From Ignavibacteriota bacterium (GTDB lineage Bacteria > Bacteroidota > UBA10030 > UBA6906), in NCBI GenBank assembly GCA_003161755.1, contig PMNP01000277.1:2303-9316 (forward strand): a stretch of 7,014 nucleotides of DNA. The letters are read 5' to 3'. The position numbers and the translations under genes are program-made. How positions within the stretch are numbered: position 1 is the first letter of the stretch; the number at the start of each line of letters is the position of its first letter. The notes under the pieces were generated by a model. It did not search any database. It was not told the DNA's origin and saw only the letters and a list, made by a program, of their open reading frames with translations. This document shows positions 1 through 7,014 of the stretch, piece by piece.

Positions 1-1530
1 CGGAACTCAGTCGATTACCCCCGCTTCGACCCAGTGAACGGACGTGATGTCGTCCTCACCATCGATGTCGTCATGCAAGGCATCGCCGAGGAGGAGCTCC
101 GTCGTGGTGTTGAACAAACCGGTTCGGACGGGGGACTGGTGATCATGCTTGATCCCAAGACCGGTGAGATCCTTGCCATGGCTGCGTACCCTTCGGTCAA
201 TCCCAACGATGCAACAGGGGCGACCGAGGAAGCGCGGAGAGACCGGTCAATCACCGACATGTTCGAACCAGGATCGGTGTTCAAACTTGTCACGGCATCG
301 GCGGCGCTCGAGCATCATTTGGTTTCGTTAAGTCAGAAGTTCAATGCCGAGCAGGGACGATATGTCGTGGCGCTCAAAGGTCGAAAAACAAGAATTATCA
401 CCGACACGCATACATACGGTCTGTTGACGTTCCAACAGGCGTTTGAGCTCTCCAGCAACATTGTCATGGCGAAAGTGTCCAACACGATTGGCGCCGAACG
501 TCTCTACACCACGGCACGCAATTTCGGTTTCGGCACGGAAACCGGCATCGACCTGCCGGGAGAGGTGAGGGGCGAATTGAAAAAACCCACGGAGTGGTCC
601 GGCACAACGTTGAACAGCATGGCCTATGGCTACGAAGTCGGCGTCACACCAATTCAGATTGCCTGCGCGTATGCAGCCGTTGCAAACAACGGCGTCCTGA
701 TGCGTCCGTTTATTGTGCGCCAGCTCCTTGATGAAGATGGCCGGGTGGTTCGCGAAACGAAACCGCAAGTGGTGCGTACGGTGATCTCAAAGGAAACTGT
801 CAAAACCCTGACGACGCTCCTTGAGGGGGTGGTTCAACGTGGCACGGGGACGTCGGCGAAACTTGAAGGCCTGGCCATCGCAGGGAAGACCGGGACATCG
901 CGCAAGTACCTCGGTGGACACTACGAAGCGGGGAGCTACACCGCTTCATTTGCAGGGTTCTTTCCTTCCACCGACCCCAGGCTCGTCTGTGTCGTCATGA
1001 TGAACAATCCAAAAATTGGCGGCTACTACGGCGGCACAGCCAGCGCGCCGGTCTTCCGTAGCATCGCCCAGAAGGTGTTTGCAACATCTGCGCGGTTCGT
1101 TCAGCCGAACCAGATCGCGGCACAGGGAAAGCCGTATGTCGTTCCCGATGTTACCATGCTCACTGTGGAAACAGCGCAAGCAGTTCTGAGCGGAGAGGGA
1201 TTCACGGTGATCGTTCAAGGGAACGGAGGAATCGTCCAGGCGCAATCGCCAGTTCCGGGAACCCACATGCAACGAGGCGATCAGATCAAGCTTTCCGCCG
1301 CGTCAGAGCAGGGCACCACAGTCCCGGCGGGTTTTGTTGTTGTCCCGGATCTGAAAGGGCTTTCGATGCGGCGTGCGCTGAACAGGCTGATCTCGGAACA
1401 GCTTGACGGTGAAGTTGCAGGGTCAGGAATCGTTGCAGGCCAATCACCATCAGCAGGGTCGGAGGTGAAACTGGGAACGCGGGTCACGGTCCGTTGTGAA
1501 GCGCGTTCCATACCGATCATTCTCAATTAG
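1..1530 (+). CDS. ftsI: FtsI-type class B penicillin-binding protein (peptidoglycan D,D-transpeptidase) with two PASTA domains, 5'-partial
   Basis: This enzyme crosslinks peptidoglycan stem peptides outside the cytoplasmic membrane, by family knowledge mainly at the division septum. The frame is open from base 1 to a TAG at 1528-1530 (509 residues), so the N-terminal membrane anchor and most of the dimerisation domain lie upstream. A GTG at 34 is internal, because the preceding residues also fit the family. Counting from the window edge, the three transpeptidase motifs are in order: SVFK with catalytic Ser92 and Lys95 (bases 274-285), SSN at 151-153 (bases 451-459), and KTGT from 296 (bases 886-897). 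Two PASTA domains follow, about 379-437 (starting YVVPDVTML) and 445-500 (starting FVVVPDLKGLS). The PASTA tail resembles SpoVD/PBP2x-like proteins, but the place just before murE fits the division transpeptidase. A sporulation-specific paralogue is the alternative and seems less likely. No key residue is missing in the visible part. Confidence 0.95.
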   Translation, partial: RNSVDYPRFDPVNGRDVVLTIDVVMQGIAEEELRRGVEQTGSDGGLVIMLDPKTGEILAMAAYPSVNPNDATGATEEARRDRSITDMFEPGSVFKLVTASAALEHHLVSLSQKFNAEQGRYVVALKGRKTRIITDTHTYGLLTFQQAFELSSNIVMAKVSNTIGAERLYTTARNFGFGTETGIDLPGEVRGELKKPTEWSGTTLNSMAYGYEVGVTPIQIACAYAAVANNGVLMRPFIVRQLLDEDGRVVRETKPQVVRTVISKETVKTLTTLLEGVVQRGTGTSAKLEGLAIAGKTGTSRKYLGGHYEAGSYTASFAGFFPSTDPRLVCVVMMNNPKIGGYYGGTASAPVFRSIAQKVFATSARFVQPNQIAAQGKPYVVPDVTMLTVETAQAVLSGEGFTVIVQGNGGIVQAQSPVPGTHMQRGDQIKLSAASEQGTTVPAGFVVVPDLKGLSMRRALNRLISEQLDGEVAGSGIVAGQSPSAGSEVKLGTRVTVRCEARSIPIILN

Positions 1531-1567
1531 TTTTTGAGCTGGACTTCGGTGCAGCCTTCTCTTCATC

Positions 1568-1571
1568 AGGA
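1568..1571 (+). promoter_or_regulatory. Probable ribosome binding site of murE (AGGA)
   Basis: AGGA lies five bases before the ATG at 1577, inside the 46-base gap after the ftsI stop. It is a short but correctly spaced Shine-Dalgarno match and supports the chosen murE start. The rest of the gap (1531-1567) shows no clear promoter, hairpin or terminator, so murE is probably transcribed from upstream. Confidence 0.5.
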
Positions 1572-1576
1572 TTCTC

Positions 1577-3085
1577 ATGCTTCTTGCAGAACTGTTGAAC
1601 GGCGTCCAGGTGACGAAACTCTTCTCCTCCTTCTACGGAAGGATGGCGTTGACGCAGGATATTCCGATCAACAGCGTCCAATACGATTCGCGAAAGGTCG
1701 GCCAGGCAGATCTTTTTGTTGCCATTCCCGGAACGGTCACTGACGGCCATCACTATCTGATGGACGTCATTGCGCAGGGTGCGTCCGCCGTAATCGTGCA
1801 GGATGACAACTCGATGTCTGATTCGTATTTCATGCACAATAGCGTGTTCAAAATCGTTGTCTCCGACTCACGGAAGGCGCTGGCCCAGTTGGCCGCAAAC
1901 TACTATCATCACCCTTCCCGAGCGCTGTCTCTCGTGGGCGTAACGGGGACGAACGGCAAGACGACGACGACACACATGATCCGTTCAATCCTTGAAGCAG
2001 ACGGCAGGAAGACCGGACTCATCGGAACCATTGGCAATTTCATCGGTACCAGGAAGATCCCGTCAACGCACACAACTCCGGAATCTTTGGAATTGAACGC
2101 GCTGCTCCATGCAATGGTTGCCGAGCAGAGCATGGCAGCCGTGATGGAAGTCTCGTCGCATTCACTTGCCCTTAGCCGCGTGCGTGGTCTCAGGTTCAGG
2201 GCGGCAGCATTCACCAACCTGACTCAGGACCATCTCGATTTTCACGGGACGATGGAGAATTACCTGGGAGCCAAGAAGCTTCTGTTCGAGGCGCTTGATC
2301 CCGACGCATGCGCGATTACGAATCTCGACGATGAGCATGGGCGTGCTGTGGTATCGACGACCCGTGGACGGGTGCTGACCTATTCTGCCCGACTCCAGGC
2401 CGACGTGACGGCCGACCGTGTACACATGGATGTGGGGGGAATTCACATGAACGTTGCGACTCCCTCCGGGTCCATCGAAGTGACCTCACCAATGACAGGA
2501 CGGTTCAACGTTGAGAATATCCTTGCCGCGGTTGCGACGGGTGCAGGACTGGGCATTGCACCAGAGACGATCGCGAAAGGAATCGCATCCATGCGGTTTG
2601 TCCCTGGAAGATTTGAACAGATCCCTTCGGCAGAAGGATGGACGGCGGTCATTGACTACGCACACACGCCGGACGCCCTTGAACAGTGCTTGAAAACCGT
2701 CCGCGAGCTTCTGAACAATCGGAAGGGACGAATCATTACCGTTTTTGGATGCGGGGGCGACCGGGATACAACGAAGCGGCCGATCATGGGCCGCATTGCT
2801 TCGCAACTCAGCGACATTACGATCGTCACCTCCGATAATCCGCGCACCGAGGATCCGGAACGCATCATCGACGAAGTCCTCTCTGGCGTTCTCCCGGGAA
2901 GAACCGTCGAACGCGTTGTCGACCGGCGCGCCGCCATTGCCGCCTCGATCGCGATGGCCAAACCCGGTGACATTCTGCTTCTCGCCGGAAAGGGACACGA
3001 AGATTACCAGGTGATCGGACATGAGAAGCATCACTTTGACGACAAGGAAGAATTGCTCAAGAACATGACACCGGCCGGCGTGTGA
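1577..3085 (+). CDS. murE: UDP-N-acetylmuramoyl-L-alanyl-D-glutamate--2,6-diaminopimelate ligase (MurE)
   Basis: MurE is a cytoplasmic ATP-dependent ligase that adds the third amino acid to UDP-MurNAc-L-Ala-D-Glu. The 502-residue product is close to the usual length of about 490-500. The N-terminal UDP-substrate domain includes a typical DSRK segment (37-40). The central ATPase domain has the P-loop GTNGKTT (124-130), TTPE (166-169), EVSSH (191-195), DHLDFHG (218-224) and a Lys at 233 aligned with the carbamylated lysine of the family. The C-terminal domain has FGCGGDRD (390-397), DNPR (420-423) and GKGHE (471-475). DNPR is the known signature for meso-diaminopimelate binding, so mDAP is the predicted substrate rather than lysine. 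The start at 1577 has a spaced AGGA ahead of it and gives a normal N-terminus. The stop directly abuts the murF ATG, suggesting coupled translation. Confidence 0.97.
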   Translation: MLLAELLNGVQVTKLFSSFYGRMALTQDIPINSVQYDSRKVGQADLFVAIPGTVTDGHHYLMDVIAQGASAVIVQDDNSMSDSYFMHNSVFKIVVSDSRKALAQLAANYYHHPSRALSLVGVTGTNGKTTTTHMIRSILEADGRKTGLIGTIGNFIGTRKIPSTHTTPESLELNALLHAMVAEQSMAAVMEVSSHSLALSRVRGLRFRAAAFTNLTQDHLDFHGTMENYLGAKKLLFEALDPDACAITNLDDEHGRAVVSTTRGRVLTYSARLQADVTADRVHMDVGGIHMNVATPSGSIEVTSPMTGRFNVENILAAVATGAGLGIAPETIAKGIASMRFVPGRFEQIPSAEGWTAVIDYAHTPDALEQCLKTVRELLNNRKGRIITVFGCGGDRDTTKRPIMGRIASQLSDITIVTSDNPRTEDPERIIDEVLSGVLPGRTVERVVDRRAAIAASIAMAKPGDILLLAGKGHEDYQVIGHEKHHFDDKEELLKNMTPAGV

Positions 3086-4537
3086 ATGCGTATTTCTCTC
3101 AATGATATTATTGCTCTGCCCCACGTCGAACGTATCCGATTCGAAATGCTGGAGGGAAGATCCTTCAATGGTATTTCGACAGATTCGAGAACGATCGAAA
3201 AGGGGAACCTCTTCTTTGCGTTGCGGGGTGAGAACTACGACGGGCACATGTTTGTCGATGCGGCATGCCACAGGGGGGCGCTTCTTGCAGTTGTCGATCG
3301 CAGCGGGCTCGAGAAGGTCAAGACAGGCATCCCGCTCATTGTCGTGCCCGACACGACGGTGGCACTGGGCGTATTTGCTTTTCAGTATCGTTCAAAATTC
3401 TCCATCCCCGTGATTGGGGTTGCGGGCAGCAATGGGAAAACCACAACCAAGGACATGATCGCCGCAGTGCTTCGTCAACAGTTCCAGGTAGTGAGCACTG
3501 AAGGAAATCTGAACAACCATATCGGGGTCCCGCTCACACTTCTCCGCCTGGACCGCAAAACCGAAATGGCGGTGATTGAACTCGGCACAAACCATCCGGG
3601 GGAGCTCGGGCGTCTCTGTGCAATCGCCCGGCCCACTGCGGGTGTCATTACCAATATCGGTCATGAGCATCTTGAGTTCTTTGGCTCACTCGATGGTGTC
3701 GAGCAGGAAGAATCGACGCTCCTGGATACGTTGGCAGACACTCCCAGAGCGACAGCATTCATCAACGTCGACGATGAGCGCATCGTGCGCCACACGCCGG
3801 TCAAGGGAAGATCAGTGACGTACGGTTTCACTGCGCCGGCCGACTTTCGTGGAACGATTGTATCCCGATCGCCGCAAGGTGCAGCCGTCATGAAAATAGC
3901 CGGTGGCACCTTGCAGAAACCCGTGCAGATTAGCCTTGGCATTCCGGGCGATCACATTGCCATAGACGCACTCGCTGCTGCTGCGGTGGGACTAACGTAT
4001 CGCGTCCCGGCAGGAAAAATAAGGAGCGCACTGGAAGAATTCCGGCCGGCAAGCAAACGCATGGAGGTGTTCACCCTCAATGGTGTGACAATCCTCAATG
4101 ATGCCTACAATGCGAACCCGGACTCTATGTTGGCGGCACTACGGACCCTCTCATCGATCTCCACAAAAGGGAAACGTATTGCTGTCCTCGGCGATATGCG
4201 GGAACTCGGCGACCATGCGGCCGAAGAACATTCCCGGATCGGCCGCGAAATATCCACCCTTCACATTGACTATATCCTGACATGCGGCGCCTCAGCGAAG
4301 AACATTGCCGGGGCAGTAACGGGGACATTTGCCGCGCACTACGAGCAAAAGAGCATCCTTGCGGAGTTCCTTGCAGAGCTTATCGGTCCGGGAGATATCG
4401 TGCTCATCAAGGCCTCGCGAGGAATGAGATTTGAGGACATCCTGACGTTTATCGAAGAACGGTTGAAGGCGCGAATGATCCTCGATGCCTCAACTGGAGA
4501 GGCACAAGAGGACAAAGGAGAAACGCCGGCGCAGTAA
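3086..4537 (+). CDS. murF: UDP-N-acetylmuramoyl-tripeptide--D-alanyl-D-alanine ligase (MurF)
   Basis: MurF joins D-Ala-D-Ala to UDP-MurNAc-tripeptide, the last cytoplasmic step in building the pentapeptide precursor. The product has 483 residues. Family segments in order: STDSR (31-35) in the UDP-binding domain; the P-loop GSNGKTT (114-120); EGNLNNHIGVPLTLL (139-153); ELGTNHPGE (165-173); TNIGHEHLEFFG (189-200); NDAYNANPDSM (338-348); LGDMRELG (368-375); and KASRGMRFE (442-450). NDAYNANP and the ELGTNHPGE wording separate it clearly from MurE, MurC and MurD. Its ATG follows the murE TGA with no gap, and I see no good Shine-Dalgarno sequence in the end of murE, so translation probably relies on ribosomes finishing murE. 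The last 20 or so residues form a hydrophilic, acidic tail after the last conserved helix. That tail looks non-essential and lies where an alternative mraY start would overlap. Confidence 0.97.
   Translation: MRISLNDIIALPHVERIRFEMLEGRSFNGISTDSRTIEKGNLFFALRGENYDGHMFVDAACHRGALLAVVDRSGLEKVKTGIPLIVVPDTTVALGVFAFQYRSKFSIPVIGVAGSNGKTTTKDMIAAVLRQQFQVVSTEGNLNNHIGVPLTLLRLDRKTEMAVIELGTNHPGELGRLCAIARPTAGVITNIGHEHLEFFGSLDGVEQEESTLLDTLADTPRATAFINVDDERIVRHTPVKGRSVTYGFTAPADFRGTIVSRSPQGAAVMKIAGGTLQKPVQISLGIPGDHIAIDALAAAAVGLTYRVPAGKIRSALEEFRPASKRMEVFTLNGVTILNDAYNANPDSMLAALRTLSSISTKGKRIAVLGDMRELGDHAAEEHSRIGREISTLHIDYILTCGASAKNIAGAVTGTFAAHYEQKSILAEFLAELIGPGDIVLIKASRGMRFEDILTFIEERLKARMILDASTGEAQEDKGETPAQ
4514..4520 (+). 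promoter_or_regulatory. Strong Shine-Dalgarno-like sequence (AAAGGAG) without a nearby start codon
   Basis: AAAGGAG lies inside the 3' end of murF and is the best Shine-Dalgarno match I noticed near a gene junction. No ATG, GTG or TTG follows at normal spacing in any frame, and the mraY ATG is 75 bases further on. It encodes part of the charged MurF tail (around DKGE), so it may be a chance result of Lys, Gly and Glu codons. A role in holding ribosomes for mraY is possible but unproven. Confidence 0.2.
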
Positions 4538-4595
4538 TCCCGCAACAGCGTCAACGGCGGGGTTCGGCATCAACAACAGAATCACCGATCGAACC
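4538..4595 (+). other. 58-base murF-mraY intergenic gap
   Basis: This is the longest non-coding stretch in the window. I see no recognisable promoter, terminator or RNA element. A possible four-base CCGC/GCGG pairing around 4540-4560 is too short to count. The bases just before the mraY ATG (GATCGAACC) carry no Shine-Dalgarno match. Confidence 0.6.
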
Positions 4596-5720
4596 ATGCT
4601 CTATCAGATTCTTGATCTCCTTGAGCGGCTGTATCACCCGCCAGGGTTTGGGATCGTCCGGTACATTACATTCCGCGCTGCCGCTGCTGCGGTCAGCGCG
4701 CTCATCATTGCGTTCTGGCTCGGACCACGCATCATCCGGATTCTCCGGGAAAACCAGATCGGGGAAGCGGCCAAGCTCGAAGCTCCAAAGACCCACATGG
4801 CCAAAGCAGGGACTCCCACCATGGGCGGGTTCATCGTGCTGACAGCTCTGGTTATCCCGACGGTCCTTTGGGCGAATCTTACCAACATGTATATCGTCCT
4901 GATCCTTTTTGTGACGATCGCCCTTGGTGGTGTCGGGTTCCTTGATGACTACCTGAAGGTGGTGAAGAAGAAACCGAAAGGGCTCATCGGCAGATACAAA
5001 ATTGTGGGTCAGGTCTTTGTTGGATTTGTGATCGGCGCCGTGATCTACTTCTTCCCGCAATGGATCGATAGCGATCTCTGGAAGCTCAATTCGTTTACCA
5101 CAGTGCCATTCTTTAAGAACCAGGAATTTGATTTCGGAGTGATGTACATCCCGATGGTCATCTTCTTCATCACCGCAACGTCAAACGCGGTGAATCTCAC
5201 AGATGGTTTGGACGGTCTGGCAATCGGTATCGTGGGGATTGTTGCGCTGACACTGGCGGTGATGAGTTACATCTCCGGTAACGCCATCTTGAGCGACTAC
5301 CTGACCATCCCGTTCCTGCGCGGTAATGGGGAGTTAGCGGTCTACTGCGCAGCGCTCGTGGGAGCGGCTCTCGGTTTTCTCTGGTTCAACGCGTACCCGG
5401 CCCAGGTGTTCATGGGTGACACGGGTTCCCTTGCTCTGGGCGGTGCGATCGGTGCGCTGTGCGTCCTCATTAAGAAGGAACTCTTGCTCCCGACACTCTG
5501 CGGCGTTTTTCTTGCAGAAACGCTGTCGGTCATCATTCAGCGGCTGTATTTCAAGTACACAAGACGAAAGTATGGCCAGGGGCGGCGGGTGTTCCGGATG
5601 GCGCCGCTGCATCATCACTTTGAAATGCTGGGGTGGCCGGAACCGAAGATCGTGGTCCGGTTCTACATCGTGGCGATCCTTATGATGATTGTAAGTCTGG
5701 CCACGTTTAAAGTCAGGTGA
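4596..5720 (+). CDS. mraY: Phospho-N-acetylmuramoyl-pentapeptide-transferase (MraY)
   Basis: MraY is an integral membrane enzyme that transfers phospho-MurNAc-pentapeptide from UDP to undecaprenyl phosphate, making lipid I. The 374-residue product has about ten hydrophobic segments (roughly 26-43, 78-95, 97-115, 135-152, 182-196, 205-223, 246-263, 278-292, 298-313, 352-370). Hallmarks are GTPTMGG (72-78), the Asp pair D117-D118 in GFLDDY, NAVNLTDGLDGLA (197-209), D275 in FMGDTGSLALGG, and the histidine triplet 339-341 in MAPLHHHFE. These match the known magnesium and substrate-binding residues. The ATG at 4596 was chosen because MLYQILDLLERLY aligns with the usual MraY N-terminus. The same frame is open back to an ATG at 4485, but that would add 37 Lys/Arg-rich residues and overlap murF by 53 bases. 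A basic N-terminus would also conflict with the known outside location of the MraY N-terminus. No in-frame start lies between the two. The start has no clear Shine-Dalgarno sequence. Confidence 0.97.
   Translation: MLYQILDLLERLYHPPGFGIVRYITFRAAAAAVSALIIAFWLGPRIIRILRENQIGEAAKLEAPKTHMAKAGTPTMGGFIVLTALVIPTVLWANLTNMYIVLILFVTIALGGVGFLDDYLKVVKKKPKGLIGRYKIVGQVFVGFVIGAVIYFFPQWIDSDLWKLNSFTTVPFFKNQEFDFGVMYIPMVIFFITATSNAVNLTDGLDGLAIGIVGIVALTLAVMSYISGNAILSDYLTIPFLRGNGELAVYCAALVGAALGFLWFNAYPAQVFMGDTGSLALGGAIGALCVLIKKELLLPTLCGVFLAETLSVIIQRLYFKYTRRKYGQGRRVFRMAPLHHHFEMLGWPEPKIVVRFYIVAILMMIVSLATFKVR
5715..5720 (+). promoter_or_regulatory. Probable ribosome binding site of murD (AGGTGA) embedded in the mraY stop
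   Basis: AGGTGA spans the last bases of mraY and includes its TGA stop. The AGG core is five bases from the murD ATG at 5723, an acceptable spacing. Stop and binding site are shared, which points to coupled mraY-murD translation. Confidence 0.45.
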
Positions 5721-5722
5721 CG

Positions 5723-7014
5723 ATGCCGGGAATGGAAATCAAAGGACGGCGATACAGCGTCCTCGGAGCGGCACGAAGCGGGCGGGCAGTGGCGGCGCTC
5801 TTGAAACGGCATGGTGCAGAAGTGCTGGTGAGCGACCTTGCGCCCCTGGAACAGATGAAGGAAGCGCGCCGTGAACTCGAAGATCTCGGCATCGCTTCCG
5901 AATTCGGAGCACACAGCGACAGAGTCCTTGATGCCGATGTCGTTGTCGTCAGTCCGGGAGTGCCCAGCAATGCTCCTCCGGTCCAGGCAGCCCTGAGAAG
6001 AAAAATGGAAGTCGTTAGTGAGTTGGAAGTGGGGTCCTGGTTTTGTGGATCTCCCATCATTGCCATCACAGGCACAAATGGGAAGACCACCACAGCGACG
6101 CTCACTGGTGCGATCCTGGAGCAAGCGGGGAGACCCGTCGCGGTGGCGGGCAATATTGGCACGGCGTTCTCCCAGGTAGTGGAGACACTGACACCTGAAA
6201 CGACGGTGGTTCTTGAAGTGAGCAGTTTTCAGCTCGACTTTTGCCGGACGTTTCGGCCCCGGGTGGCAGTATTGCTCAACATCACGCCCGATCATCTTGA
6301 CCGCTACGAGCACTCGTTTGAGAAGTATAGCGACGCGAAAGCGCGAGTGTTCAGCCGGCAAGGAAAGGGAGACGTCATCGTGTTCAATGCCGACGATCCT
6401 GAAACCGTGCGCCAGACGGAGGCGAAAGCCCCTGAAGGAGTGGCGCTGGTTCCGTTCAGCGTCGGCGGCACACCGGTGAACGGCGCGTTTGTCGACAAAG
6501 GCCAGATGATTGCCATTGTCGGGAATGTGCGTCATAAAATTATTGCTGTATCCGCCATCGGCATTCCCGGGCAACATAATCTCTCGAATTCGATGGCAGC
6601 ATCATTGGCCGCGTTGGCGATGCATGTGCCGCCATCGGTCATCGCTGAAACTCTCTCGACGTTCCGCGGCGTGGAACACCGTTTGGAATTTGTCCGCGAT
6701 CTGAATGGCGTCCGGTATGTGAATGACTCAAAGGGTACCAACGTGGATTCCGTCTGGTACGCTCTCCAAAGCTTCGAGAGCCCGATCGTCCTCATCCTGG
6801 GAGGACGTGATAAAGGGAATGATTATTCAAGGCTGATGGAACTGGTCAGGAAAAATGTCCGGGCCATTGTTGCCATCGGAGAATCGGCAGACAAGGTCGT
6901 GAAGGCTTTCCGGGATGTCCGCCCGGTGGTGACTGCCTCGACTATGGAGGAAGCAGTTCGCCTGGCCACAACCCAGTCCCTTCGTGGCGACGTGGTACTT
7001 CTTTCTCCGGCCTG
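5723..7014 (+). CDS. murD: UDP-N-acetylmuramoyl-L-alanine--D-glutamate ligase (MurD), 3'-partial
   Basis: MurD adds D-glutamate to UDP-MurNAc-L-Ala in the cytoplasm, using ATP. The frame is open from ATG 5723 to the window edge: 430 codons plus two bases, without a stop. The N-terminal Rossmann-like domain starts with YSVLGAARSGRAVA (11-24) and contains VVVSPGVP (74-81). The ATPase domain has the P-loop GTNGKTT (117-123), EVSSFQLD (165-172), NITPDHLDRY (186-195) and Lys206 at the carbamylated-lysine position. The C-terminal domain has FRGVEHRLE (314-322), NDSKGTN (334-340), GGRDKG (360-365), and ends in LLSPA (426-430), where the family normally continues with Cys-Ala-Ser. SSFQL and NDSK-TN are MurD-specific. 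About 20-30 residues are missing downstream. A second ATG at codon 4 (5732) is possible, but 5723 has the better spaced AGG and sits two bases after the mraY stop. The usual next gene would be ftsW, not visible here. Confidence 0.96.
   Translation, partial: MPGMEIKGRRYSVLGAARSGRAVAALLKRHGAEVLVSDLAPLEQMKEARRELEDLGIASEFGAHSDRVLDADVVVVSPGVPSNAPPVQAALRRKMEVVSELEVGSWFCGSPIIAITGTNGKTTTATLTGAILEQAGRPVAVAGNIGTAFSQVVETLTPETTVVLEVSSFQLDFCRTFRPRVAVLLNITPDHLDRYEHSFEKYSDAKARVFSRQGKGDVIVFNADDPETVRQTEAKAPEGVALVPFSVGGTPVNGAFVDKGQMIAIVGNVRHKIIAVSAIGIPGQHNLSNSMAASLAALAMHVPPSVIAETLSTFRGVEHRLEFVRDLNGVRYVNDSKGTNVDSVWYALQSFESPIVLILGGRDKGNDYSRLMELVRKNVRAIVAIGESADKVVKAFRDVRPVVTASTMEEAVRLATTQSLRGDVVLLSPA

Noticed and set aside
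34..36. GTG as the true start of the penicillin-binding protein
   Set aside because: The frame stays open to base 1, and a start here would remove the membrane anchor and N-terminal domain that all FtsI-type proteins need. The gene is simply cut by the window edge.
2486..3271. Open frame of 261 codons on the - strand opposite murE and the murF start
   Set aside because: It is antisense to clear catalytic-domain coding sequence of murE, with no family resemblance and no sign of a binding site worth noting.
4540..4560. Possible hairpin in the murF-mraY gap
   Set aside because: Only about four complementary bases (CCGC/GCGG) could pair and no U-run follows, so it is neither a convincing terminator nor an RNA element.
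4551..5060. Open frame of 169 codons on the - strand across the murF-mraY gap and the mraY 5' part
   Set aside because: Its translation is highly charged and is explained as the mirror of the hydrophobic MraY coding sequence. No motif supports it.
5663..6577. Long open frame of 304 codons on the - strand opposite the mraY end and murD
   Set aside because: It lies fully opposite well-supported genes. Its translation is rich in His, Arg and Cys without any recognisable motif, as expected from the complement of a GC-biased coding strand.
1..7014. An undescribed defence, mobile or biosynthetic system
   Set aside because: Every substantial stretch is covered by a recognised, intact core gene in conserved dcw order. 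No insertion, repeat array or foreign-looking segment interrupts it.

Overview
This window is an uninterrupted piece of a bacterial division and cell wall (dcw) cluster. Five genes lie head to tail on the + strand: a class B penicillin-binding protein of the FtsI type with two C-terminal PASTA domains (5' end outside the window), murE, murF, mraY and murD (3' end outside the window). The two edge genes are cut only by the window limits, and all five reading frames appear intact.

Layout: 1-1530 ftsI-type transpeptidase; 1531-1576 short gap carrying a modest ribosome binding site; 1577-3085 murE; 3086-4537 murF, whose ATG directly follows the murE stop (TGAATG); 4538-4595 a 58-base gap; 4596-5720 mraY; 5723-7014 murD, starting two bases after the mraY stop. 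Gaps are so small that one polycistronic transcript is the natural reading. I see no promoter, terminator, RNA gene, mobile element, repeat or CRISPR array, and no stretch above 300 bases without a gene.

How the genes work together: MurD, MurE and MurF are ATP-dependent Mur ligases that add D-Glu, the third-position diamino acid and D-Ala-D-Ala to UDP-MurNAc-peptide in the cytoplasm. MraY moves the finished phospho-MurNAc-pentapeptide onto undecaprenyl phosphate in the membrane. The FtsI-type enzyme crosslinks peptide stems outside the membrane at the division site. MurE carries the DNPR motif, so the organism most likely makes meso-diaminopimelate peptidoglycan.

Organism: a bacterium of moderate GC content (mid-50s percent by eye, not counted). 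The PASTA-tailed FtsI, the wording of the MraY N-terminus and of its TTVPFFKN segment, the GAARSG segment of MurD, and weak Shine-Dalgarno sequences together suggest the Bacteroidota/Chlorobiota/Ignavibacteria side of the tree. This is inference from memory of family sequences and is only moderately secure. I found no convincing undescribed system: this is a conserved core region, and the findings are small points about start sites, domain architecture and lineage.
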